Origin: Diphasiastrum complanatum
Lineage: Eukaryota; Streptophyta; Lycopodiopsida; Lycopodiales; Lycopodiaceae
Length of the DNA: 64,000 nt
Reading direction: 5' to 3'
Assembly (NCBI GenBank): GCA_029204225.1
Contig: CM055092.1
Span: 66,887,423-66,951,422 of the forward strand
A program made the translations under genes and the position numbers. The notes beneath the pieces were generated by a model. That model had not been told where the DNA came from and ran no database searches. It worked only from the letters and a program-made list of their open reading frames with translations. Below, piece by piece: positions 54,804-64,000 of this stretch (its first letter is position 1; every line of letters begins with the position of its first letter).

Positions 54804-56449
54804 TTTTAGCTTTGCTCCAGTTGCACTTTTTTTCTATCTCAAACCCAGCACTACATGCATATTGCAAACACTTCCAGAAGCGTGGTTAGCATTGTAATGG
54901 TTTTCGAGCTTTGTTACTTTCGTACATATATTTTATGCTTGAGTTTCACTTAGGGCATCCAAGCTAACGTTACTAGTATTGTGTTTGCACAGTTTCTTTT
55001 TGTGCAGATGCTTCATTTTCATGCATAGACATTGGTTCCCATGTTTTCATATTGTGGGGGCAGTACACCTTGTCAAGCAAGTGGGAAAAGCAACCGAGCA
55101 AAATCACTTGATTGACTAGTTCATTGAACAGCCTTTTGTTGAAAACGCTTTAAATGAGACCCTGCCTGCTTAGCTTTTCCTGCTAGAGTAGTGGATTTTC
55201 AACATATCATCACTATCTTACTAGGAGGTTCAATCAAGTCCTTTGGAATGGCAGCAAAAGTATCCTCAAATGGGATATCTGCTCAAGGTTCCCCATATCC
55301 TGGCAGAAAAACAGGCTGCTTTGTTTAGCAAGATCCTAAAGCTCATCAACCTGATCAACCTTGTAAAGCAAACCTGTTGAACTACGTTACTCTTTGGCCC
55401 TCATACCTGCTACCACTCCTGTACCGTACAATTTTAGAGACTTATATTTTGTGTTGTCTCCTACGAAATTAGAGGCCGTCCCTCCCTCAAGAATCTCGTC
55501 TGTCATTTTATGCATGTGCTAGAAAGATTTGAACTGAACTCTGGCAACAATACCCAACTTGGTAAAATTTCTCATTTTCTGGACTTTTTAATTTCAATGA
55601 AGTTTCTTTCCTTTTAGAAATCCTTGACTGATCTCTTCCCTTATCAAGAAACAATTCACCAGATTTTCTGAGATTCACAATTACGTAGCCACATCCTGTG
55701 TCTCTTAATGACCCTAAACTCAGTAAGAGCAGATCTTGCAAGCCTTCTTAAATAGGCTCTCTCTCCTTCCAACTATACCCTGCTTTTTGCATTGTTCCTA
55801 TCCATGATCAATGGAAGCTAAAGATTTTCACTAGAATTCTACCTATAACACCTTTTACCAGAAAATTTTGAATTCCTATCTCAAAATTAAATGGGTTTGT
55901 CTTGATTCTAGAATGTATAGAAATATGTAATTTAAAACCACTAAAAAATGTCCCAAACTAAGCTCAAGACCTTTGCTCATTGTGCCCTAACCCATTCACT
56001 TGCTTGTGGCTATAAATGGCCATACACCCCTAGCAGTTATGGGCTTCTTAATATATCAAAATTGAGACCATCCCTCATGTTTTCCATCCACTGCAGCCAC
56101 CCGTGTGGTTGCTGCTTTGGAGAGCTATTCAGTTCAAACCCCCCTCCAAAAAGCATTCAACTAAGGGATAACAGCAAACTTTGATATTAGTTAATGTGTA
56201 GAGTGACCCTATTATGGACGACTTGTTTTGCACTAAACGTGTTTGTATTCTTTGGGGAGATGGGATTACTATTTCTAAATTCAACTGCTTTACATATGTT
56301 AATCATATTTTTCATCACCAAGAGCTTATTAACGGCCTCTCTACAGAATGTGCCCAATTTTCATCAAGCAAGAATTTTGTACTTGCTTTGTCATATTGGT
56401 TACCATCGTTGTCATGAACTACGGGTTACCACAATGTTTCTTGGTAATC
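54804..56449. other. Intergenic stretch without recognisable genes
   Basis: No coding motif, LTR boundary or strong repeat was found. Confidence 0.4.
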
Positions 56450-56455
56450 TCAACT

Positions 56456-56625
56456 TGTGGGATCATAGAGCATCCAACTTGGGTGGGAGAGCCAAACTCA
56501 AGCACAATGCATCAACTTTCAGGACTTATTTGAACAGTTGGATATGCTTGGACGTGAGGGATCACGTAGAATCGAACCTGGGCGGGCAAGCCTAGCTCAA
56601 GCATGATACACCAACTCACCACGTG
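56456..56625 (-). repeat. Dimeric tRNA-derived SINE-like sequence
   Basis: On the - strand TGGTGAGTTGG (56621-56611, A-box-like) and GGTTCGATTCT (56578-56568, close to the B-box GGTTCGANTCC) have tRNA-like spacing. A diverged second copy about 100 bp further (56520-56469) repeats the layout: GTTGATGCATTGTGCTTGAG and AGTTGGATGCT. Both copies share TGCTTGAG and a GCTTGCCCGCCCA/GCTCTCCCACCCA core. The A-box is imperfect and no tail was identified. Confidence 0.45.
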
Positions 56626-56999
56626 GGAAGGTCACAACAATGCGAAGCTAATGTGTCGAAGGCTTTAATCTCACTTTTTCTTGTACATATGTATAGTATC
56701 TTTAGATATTCTGATTTCATTTCTTTGCAAAAAACAAACAAACTACCTAACTAGATATGGGGTTGCAAGGTAGGATGTCATTACTTTCAATAATGACCTC
56801 TAATACATTCCTCACTAAGAGAGAAATCTAGGTAATTATTCTTTCCTCTCTCATAACCTCTAGTTCAATTTGAAGAGTGTATGCTTCACATAGACTTTCT
56901 TTTTTGTTAGTCGATGTCTTTACAATGCCTTTCTTGTTTCTTGATTTTGTGTGCTTAGTCTCATCTGTAATCTAACGTTTGATACAACTTCACAATAAA

Positions 57000-57960
57000 C
57001 AAAGTCTATGCCCAAAGTTGACTTTTTGCTTGGTGGCTTTTAATTGAACTTGAAGTGGTAAATACGTACAACATAATCGCTAGTCCCGCACTACGCCCAT
57101 TTTTTTCTGTGTGGAATTGGGGATTGATCCTCCAGTGTCCTTGGGCTGGACATGTACCCCTTGATGGCCGATGGTGTACGCTTGGATATGTGTTGCCGCC
57201 ATGCAAGTTGTAGTGCCAGGGCCGAGAGATACGAGACCTGGTTCTCTTTTACTTCTTTGGCAGTGAATGAAATCTGCCACCCACCACATGAGGACTCGTA
57301 TGGATGTTGCATGAGGAACTCATTGATTTCCTCCTCCACACTTTTGGGTTTTCAGACATTCGGCTGGCTGATATGGAGCGAGAGCCTTGGGAGGATGATG
57401 CCTAGTGCTCCTCCATTGATAGTGGTGTGCTCTACTCTAGCCCTTGCCCTTGATCTACTTCCTGCCCCGGTGCGTCTGGTCCTTGGTCTTGGTCATCTTC
57501 TACATGTGCAACTTCTAATTGTGGTGGCAGTGGAATCACCACTTGAGGCAATTGTGGCTGGTGGGCTGTTTGCTGTTGCCAATCTTTCAACGTGGCCTTG
57601 GATTTAGATAATTCTTGGTTGGCCTAGAGCCGATACCAATTGAATGTCGATTGATGGCCCATCAGTGTTTGCTGGAAAAGTTGCACCTGCTGGGTCACAT
57701 AATCCATCACATGCTAGATGATCGGGTGTGTGATTGGCACTAGTTGGGCCTGCCACTCCATTCGTTCTTGTAGGGGGCTAGCTGTTGTTGCGCTGACTGC
57801 ATGGCTTCTTGGACCTTTGCCACTGCGTCCACCATGGATTTGTACAAGGCCTAAATATAGGCCTGAAGGGTGGCCTCGTTCAGCATCGTGGCCTTTTCTG
57901 CTTGCACGTGTTATCGCGTCACTTGATGGTCCTGATGGAGCTGTGTGAGCTCGACGCACA
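57000..57960 (-). pseudogene. Degenerate - strand coding relic with coiled-coil segment
   Basis: Broken - strand frames include ELATNNTKLCVELTQLHQDH and MVDAVAKVQEAMQSAQQQL (57770-57990), a helical heptad-like stretch, and a frame at 57339-57091 with INEFLMQHPYESSCGGWQIS. No family recognised. The helical part is reminiscent of the tail of the extra ORF at 37.3-39.1 kb, but I cannot show homology. Confidence 0.3.
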
Positions 57961-57999
57961 ACTTAGTATTATTTGTTGCCAACTCGAGAATGTGACCGT

Positions 58000-58740
58000 C
58001 CAAATTTGAGTTGGCGTCTTGTTTCTTTTTTCTTTTGGAATGTCCTTGTATGTTGCACATCCGAATACACGTACATATGACAGATCAGACTTTCTGCCTG
58101 TCCACATTTCGTACGGTGTCTTGCGTAGTTGATCTGTTTTGCAGGTGTACTGCTACAGCTATTGCCTCAGCCCAGAATCGACTTGGCAATCGAGCCTGTG
58201 CCATCATGCATCTAGCTCCTTCGACTAGCGTCTCGTTTCTCCTTTCTACAACACCGTTATATTCGGGTGTGTACGTAGGAGCTCTATCTCCTGTTCTTGG
58301 CAAAATTTAGAAAATTATGTGCTCTTGTATTCACCTCCATTATCAGATCTGATGATCTGAATTTTCTTTGAGGTGTGTCTCTTTGCAAATGCCACGAACT
58401 TTTTGAAAGAGTCAAACACTTCAGATTTTTTCTTTAGGTAGTAGATTGTTGTCATTCGGCTGTAATCATCAATGAACATCAGGAAATACCTTAATCCTGA
58501 GAGTGAATCCACTTTCATCAGTCCACAAACATTTGAGTGGACGATCTCAAGAACTTCTTTGGCTCTTCTTCTCTCATGTGTGAATGGATTTCGATGTTGT
58601 TTGTCTTTTTGACAGGCTTCGCAGAACTCAGTATCGAGTCTGGATATTTTTAGACCTGTGACTATGTCTTTCTTGCACATGTCATACAGACTCCTCATGT
58701 TCAAATGATACATTCTTCTGTGCCAGAGCTTATCTTCATT
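58000..58740 (-). pseudogene. Copia integrase relic
   Basis: On the - strand: DKLWHRRMYHLNMRSLYD (zinc-binding pre-integrase block, 58735-58680), FCEACQKDKQHRNPF, VHSNVCGLMKVDSLSG, RYFLMFIDDYSRMTTIYYLK, IIRSDNGGEY, then after a frameshift near 58310 YNGVVERRNETLVEGARCMM and RFWAEAIAVAVHLQNR. After another shift come SYVRVFGC and the end. The D, D and E of the core are all visible. The upstream part is cut off 15 bp before the LTR at 58756. Confidence 0.85.
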
Positions 58741-58755
58741 TTTTTATGCATTTAA

Positions 58756-59403
58756 TGTTAGAATTTAGCAATTTTCACATGGTTTTTGATGAATATTAGA
58801 CATCTATGTGGATCCACACGTGTGAAATGACACTTGTAATATTCAGATTTATTTTGATTAGCTTTCATTTGAGTCTAATATGACATCTCCTAAATTATAG
58901 GAGTTAGGTCCTAGAATGTAGGAATCTAGAAGGTCAACACAAACCACCAATGGATGATGTGGCAAACTTGATAGATCTTATCCAAAGTGGATATGGATAA
59001 GTACAATGAGATGTCCTACACGTTCTAGATGCAGCTTAGAGAGAGATTATGGTGAATTTGTACTTGATCCATGATGGATCCATTATTGAGCTAATGATGA
59101 GAAATCTTGGTTTGTGAAGCTATCATTGTGTTTTGACTCTCTTAAGCACTTTCTTTGAGGATGAATGCTTTGTAAATGATAAGTAAACTATTTCTCTGTT
59201 ATCAGGCCGTATAGTGGTTGTACTTCACACGTGTGAAGCCGTGGATCATCTTTTTTTATTGTTCTTGCTTGGAAACACAAAGATTGTCAAGTAGAAACTA
59301 GATTTGGAAGCTAGTCTTGATATAGATCAAGATCCCAAGCTACCAATCACTCTTTGTGATCATTTGTAAATCAATTTCAGTCCATAAACTCTGAAATTTG
59401 ACA
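58756..59403 (+). repeat. 5' LTR of Copia element (648 bp)
   Basis: It runs from TGTTAGAATTTAGC to GAAATTTGACA with TG...CA ends, directly followed by the primer site. It contains several GTGTGAA-type words (CACACGTGTGAA, around 58826 and 59226). No 3' LTR lies in the window. Confidence 0.85.
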
Positions 59404-59416
59404 TGGTATCAGTGCC
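59404..59416 (+). other. Primer binding site
   Basis: TGGTATCAGTGCC directly behind the LTR. One base (T for A) differs from the common TGGTATCAGAGCC. Confidence 0.85.
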
Positions 59417-60025
59417 AAGTCAAAGAGCTTAGTTGATGATCCAAGAATCTTCATTTTGGTGAAAGCATTGGTGCTAGAGTCACTTTGAAGGAGGGCGACC
59501 TTTTCTAATAGTTTACTTGTGATGTTGAGGTTCAGATTAGTGTGTAAAGTTCAGAAGTACTTCTCACATGTGTGAGAGGCTGCTGGAGTTGTACTTTCAT
59601 CAAAACTTTGTGTTTTTTCAATATTTGAGATTCAAACAAGTTGTGTAGAGTGAAACTAGTGATGTGATTATGAAAAACCATTGTTTCCATTATAGATTTG
59701 ATGAGTGAATGGTGCTAGAATCTTATTAAACCTACAAATCCTTGTGAAAGAGTTTGAGGCTTATGTTTTTAGTTCAAGAGTGAAACTAAAACCAATTCTA
59801 AACATCGTAGGAAGGCATTGGCACTTCCAAAAATCAAATCCAAGGTTCTAAGTGAATAGATTGTGTAGAATACACTTTCCCAAATCTTTTTGAGTTCAAG
59901 ATCATTATAGATCTTGCTTCTTGAGTCTAGTGAGATTCAAGAAAGTAGCATTTTAGCTAAATTCTGCGAAAGAAAGAAGGAAGAGCCTTTGAATAGTACA
60001 TTTGTTGTACTTGTTACTAGTTAGA

Positions 60026-61015
60026 ATGGGTTCAATTGGAGCCTATCTTCTTGAGGCTAGTGAAAGGCTATATTCTAATAATTATTCAACTTGGAAAGTA
60101 AGAATGGAGTCAATACTAGTGCTCCAAGATATGTTTGATCTTGTCATAGGAGAGAAAGAAGAACCTCAAGGAGGTCAAGATCAAGTGAGGTACAAAAAGA
60201 GAGCTAGACTAGCATTACATTGCTTGAAAATGAATGTTAGTAATGAACTTCTAAAGGAAGTAGCATCTTGTACCTCGGACAAGGAGGCATGGAACTACCT
60301 CAAAGGGATTTATGAATCCAAAAATACCTCTAGAGTGCTTATGATTAGAAATAAAGTTCTTAAAAGCATTAGAGGGAGTGATGAGAGTGCTCAAGAGTAT
60401 GTCTTGAGAATTAAATCTCTCAACAAAGAACTTTCCATCATTAGTGAGGGTATTCATGATGATGAACTTGTTCAAATCATCTTGAATGGTCTTGGAGATG
60501 AGTTCTCCAATCTTGTACAAAGCTTTGCTATTCAAGATGCACTACCTTCCATAGACAAGCTTCATAGTGTGCTTGTAGCCGAGGAGAGTAGGATCCTTCA
60601 TGTCAAGCAAAGGATTGGATCCTTAAAGTTGCATGATGGTGAGGCCAACTTCTCAAGCAAGGGAAAGGCAAAGTCAAAGAAGAAGATCCAACACAAGGAG
60701 ACCAAGAATTATGATCAACCATCAAGCTCCAAAGGTGGAAAGAAGAACAAAGCCAAACTCAAGTGCTTCTTTTGTGGAAAGAAGGGGCACTTTGCATCCA
60801 CGTGTTTCAAGAAGAAGAATGCACAAGGAGAGAGCAAACAAGGCAACCTCACTCTTGAGGAAGATGAGGATGAAGTGGATTCATCCTTGATGACTTCTAC
60901 ATCAACATCAAAGTGCTACTCCAATGACACATGGTGGATTGATAGTGGGGCTAGTTCCCACATGACATTCCAAAAGGATTTTTTTCTCAACTCTTGTACC
61001 TTTTGTAGGTTGTAA
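60026..61015 (+). pseudogene. Copia gag and protease start
   Basis: The ATG at 60026 begins MGSIGAYLLEASERLYSNNY; the usual gag blocks follow: STWKVRMESILVLQDMFDLV, KEAWNYLKGIYESK, LNGLGDEFSNLVQSF. A basic stretch leads to the zinc knuckle CFFCGKKGHFASTC (near 60768-60810). The protease active site WWIDSGASSHM lies at 60931-60963. The frame stops at 61015 because of one extra T near 61003; the next frame continues the protease. An upstream in-frame TTG at 60002 gives no reason to move the start. Confidence 0.9.
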
Positions 61016-62385
61016 AAAGTCTATTCTAATAGCAAGTGATCAAGAATGTAGAATAGATGGAGTGGGAACTATTCCCTTAAGTCTTGGATCCTATAAAAGA
61101 GTAGATCTTGATAATGTACTCTATGTTCCTACACTCACTAAGAGTTTGTTAAGTGTAGGACAATTGATGGATGATGGCTTAGATGTCCCTTTTAAGCAAG
61201 GAGTTTGCTCCATAATGATGAATAATACTTGCAGTGTAAAGGGATTCAAGCAAGGAAGGCTTTTTAAGCTTGATGCTAATGTTTTTCTTGGAAGTGTGAA
61301 CATGGTGAAGGAGGAGCTCAATCAAGTGGAGCTTTGGCATAAGAGGTTGGGTCACCGCAACTTCAAATCTATGGAGATGTTATGCACCAAGGATCTTGCT
61401 CTCAACCTTCCAATGACACTCTCAAAGTGTGGAAAAAGTTGTGAAGCTTGTAGCCTCTCAAAGGCACACAAGCTACCTTTTGATATCTCTTCCACTAGAT
61501 CTACAAAAGCATTAGATCTTATTCATAGTGATGTGCACTCTTTTTCTCAAGAATCTAATGGAGGTGCATCTATGTATGTATATTTGATTGATGATTACTC
61601 TAGATACACTTGGATTGAACTTTTGGATTCCAAAAGTAAAGTGTTTGAAGCTTTTGTTAAGTTCAAACCTCTAGCTGAAAATCAACTTGATGCTAGAATT
61701 AAAGTATTGAGGAGTGATAATGGTGGAGAGTATATCTCCACCAAGATGATAGAGTTTTGTAAATCCAATGGCATTAAGAGAGAACTTACATGTAATTATA
61801 GTCCTCAACAAAATGGAATAGCCGAGAGGATAAATAGAACACTATGTGAGTATGCTAAGGCTTTAAGGTTAGATGCATCTCTACCTAAGTCCTTTTGGGG
61901 AGAGGCTATTATTTGTGAAACTTATTTGTGTAATAGATTGCCATGTAAGCCCATTGGAGGCATAACATCTTATGAGGCTCTATTTTGTAAGAAGCCAAAT
62001 CTTAAAGATCTAAGAATTTTCGGTTCTCGTTGATCTGAAGCTTATTGATAAAGCATTAGATACAAGAAAAAAGGATGTCCTACTTCTATTAAAGGGATCT
62101 TTGTTGGTTATGCTGAAAATAGCAAAGGATATAGAGTCTATAATCCTATCACTAAGAAGATTTTAGTGAGTAGAGATGTTACTTTTGATGAATAAGAAAG
62201 CTTCTAATCCATCTTATGTCAAGGATCTTGTAAGGTTTGAGGATGAGCCTACATGTGATCAAGATCTCAAAGATCCATCTCAAGATCCGAGGACTCCAAG
62301 GAGATCTACAAGAAGGAAGGCCGAGCCCTCAAGGCTCACCTATGTTGACAAAGGTGAACAAAGGGAAGATCTACATTCACTTACC
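61016..62385 (+). pseudogene. Copia protease end, integrase and hinge
   Basis: The protease end (VLYVPTLTKSLLSVGQL) is followed by integrase: zinc-binding ELWHKRLGHRNFKSMEMLC and CGKSCEACSLSKAHKLPF, core blocks LIHSDVHSF, YLIDDYSRYTWIELL, VLRSDNGGEYIST and NYSPQQNGIAERINRT, then SFWGEAIICETYLCNRLPCK. At about 62030 a frameshift and stops interrupt; [20 protein letters not shown] and VSRDVTFDE continue in another frame. The hinge RRSTRRKAEPSRLTY leads on to RT. HHCC and the D-D-E residues are present, so catalytic residues survive although the frame does not. Confidence 0.9.
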
Positions 62386-63141
62386 TCTTAGACTTTTCTA
62401 ATTTCTATGTTTGATGAGCCAAGTTGCTTTGAAGAAGCTATGGAGTCACAAGAATGGAGGGATGCCATGCAAAAGGAGTATGATGCTCTTATGGAGAATC
62501 CTACATGGAAGCTTGTGGATCTTTCTCAAGGAAGAAAGCCACTTGAGTGCAAATGGATCTATAGATTGAAGTACAATCAAGATGGGAGCATCAACAAACA
62601 CAAGTCAAGGCTAGTGGCAAAGGGGTTCTTGCAAACCAAGGGAGTAGATTTTGATGAAACTTTTGCTCATGTTGTTAAGCTAGTTTCCAAAAGGTTGATT
62701 ATTTCTCTTGCAACTACTTTCAATTGGCCTCTATTTCAACTTGATGTGACTAATGCTTTTCTCAATGGATATTTGGAAGAGGAGATTTTCATGAGGCAAC
62801 CCGAGGGCTTCATCAAAGAAGATCAGAAGGAAAAAGTGTGTTTGTTGCTAAGAAGCCTTTATGGGCTTAAGCAAGCACCTAGAGCTTGGTACTCTAGGTT
62901 GAATACCTTCTTAAAGTCTATTAAGTTTGTTGTAAGTGCTTATGATCCTTCTTTGTACTTAATATTTAATGATGATAAAATCATCATTCTCATTTTGTAT
63001 GTTGATGACATTATCCTTAGTGGAAATGATCTTGATGGTATACAAGAAGTGAAAGTAGCATTGTTTAAGGAGTTTAAGATGGTAGATCTTGGTAATCTTC
63101 ATTTCATATTAGGAATAGAAGTTTCAAGAGGTGTTGCCTAG
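62386..63141 (+). pseudogene. Copia reverse transcriptase, truncated
   Basis: After an in-frame TAG at 62389-62391 the frame continues CFEEAMESQEWRDAMQKEYD, LECKWIYRLKYNQDGSINKH, FQLDVTNAFLNGYLEEEIFM, SLYGLKQAPRAWYSRL, then the catalytic ILYVDDIILSGND (62990-63028) and FKMVDLGNLHFILGIEVS. It ends at a TAG at 63139-63141. RNase H and 3' LTR are absent; unrelated sequence of a - strand element follows, so the element is cut at about 63140. Confidence 0.92.
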
Positions 63142-63180
63142 AGAATCACTATTCAGATATCAGTAGTGATAACCTCAGAG

Positions 63181-63192
63181 CTCTGATACCAT
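63181..63192 (-). other. Primer binding site of a - strand LTR element
   Basis: On the - strand TGGTATCAGAGC follows an LTR ending ATTCGTGACA. Only about 40 bp of its internal region remain before the truncated Copia. Confidence 0.8.
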
Positions 63193-64000
63193 GTCACGAA
63201 TCTTTCATGAACTGATCGTTTTTGTGAACTGATTTCTTTCGCGAATCTGTCATGAATTTGTTGTTTTCACGAACTAATTGATTTTGCAAATCTGTCACAA
63301 ACTCTGATTGTTTTCATGAACTCATTGTTTTCACGAATCTGTTACGAATAGATTCTCTTTGAGTTCGCTTATTTTTCTTTTGCGGAAGCTTTCAAGATCC
63401 TAGGCATGCAACGACATATCACAGAACATAAATTATTCTAGCAATCAAGACAACAAAAAACAAGAAGATGGAGAAGAAAGCATTTGCATCATCAGTTTTG
63501 AGATTGGAGCAAGATGATCAGTGTCTCGTTCATTGGCAGCCTGACACTCAACTCAATTGTTGTATTCTGCTCGTTGGCAGACTTTCATGCACAACTATTT
63601 TCATCTTTTTTCTGATTCTATTCTGTTCTTCTTCTACACTAATTTGTGTTGATTCAAATTGTGTATATATCTCCACTATGTGGAGTTTACAAGACAACTA
63701 AACAGAAAATTACAAGACAAGTAAACTTTAATCAACTAGTTAGTTATTCTCTATTATGGCTAATTGTTTCAGCTGAGCATGGAGTTCAATACGCCACGCT
63801 CGTCGAGCTGCCAGGTGGCAGCTCGAATTGTTTTTGTTCGTGCCGTCTCATTTCGTTTCATGCTTTATGGTTTCTGAGGTATGTTTGCCATTCACTTCGC
63901 GTCGTGACAAAGTTGCAAGAGCTCACAATTTCTGATACTTCGACTATTCAGAGTCGAGCGTGTCACTGTCGATAGCCAATGGAGTCAGGATAGTTGTTTA
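63193..64000 (-). repeat. 5' LTR of a - strand element (continues past the window?)
   Basis: The LTR end is fixed by the primer site at 63181-63192. The LTR start was not found before the window ends. Positions 63193-63350 form a degenerate tandem repeat of CACGAAT.TGT.ATGAA-type words. Confidence 0.55.

Noticed and set aside
1-64000. CRISPR arrays, bacterial operons, rRNA or intact tRNA genes
   Set aside because: No regularly spaced repeats, rRNA blocks or full cloverleaf candidates were seen; the tRNA-like signal at 56.5 kb is better explained as SINE-like.

Overview
The window looks like nuclear DNA of a land plant with a large, repeat-rich genome. Evidence is spliced gene structure, a plant-type DUF7906 membrane protein, and many degenerate Ty1-copia and Ty3-gypsy retrotransposons with tRNA-Met primer sites, plus hAT, Helitron, SINE-like and foldback elements. 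Low gene density and a 5.9 kb transposon-filled intron would fit a fern or gymnosperm, but the sequence alone does not settle the lineage.

Only two host genes can be supported. (1) A gluconokinase-like gene on the + strand: four exons between 5922 and 13000 join in consistent phase and carry a P-loop, an IPLTDEDR-type motif and the C-terminal half of the fold. The first coding exon was not found. (2) An intronless 677-codon gene at 50801-52834 for a DUF7906-type membrane protein with signal peptide, C-terminal membrane helix and a KKxx tail.

Layout. 1-4.7 kb: an LTR fragment, a hAT transposase relic and intergenic sequence. 4662-5424: a non-autonomous hAT-like element with a perfect 8-bp target duplication. 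5.9-13.0 kb: gluconokinase; its big intron holds a hAT transposase relic (- strand) into which a chromodomain Gypsy remnant has inserted. 13-16.8 kb: no recognisable genes. 16.8-18.6 kb: internally deleted Copia with both LTRs. 19.3-25.8 kb: degenerate coding relic, Gypsy gag and Copia pol, all on the - strand. 25.8-30.5 kb: Gypsy on the + strand. 30.5-33.9 kb: foldback element and microsatellites. 33.9-35.1 kb: Helitron-type relic. 35.1-37.3 kb: Copia 5' end (LTR, primer site, gag). 37.3-43.6 kb: Gypsy on the - strand with an extra ORF behind pol that has its own TATA-like box. 43.6-47.6 kb: two nested - strand Copia relics, one fused in frame to the Gypsy. 47.9-50.1 kb: two more LTRs. 50.3-52.9 kb: the DUF7906 gene. 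53-56.7 kb: mostly featureless, with a palindrome, a tandem duplication and a SINE-like dimer. 57-58.7 kb: relics on the - strand. 58.76-63.14 kb: a fairly complete but frameshifted Copia. 63.14-64 kb: start of another - strand LTR element.

The transposons are nested and broken by stops, frameshifts and deletions; none looks autonomous. I did not find a clearly new biological system. The best leads are the promoter-bearing extra ORF at 37.3-39.1 kb, the chimeric Copia-Gypsy ORF at 43.0-44.1 kb, the head-to-head LTR palindrome inside the gluconokinase intron, and the hAT-like element with intact target duplication.
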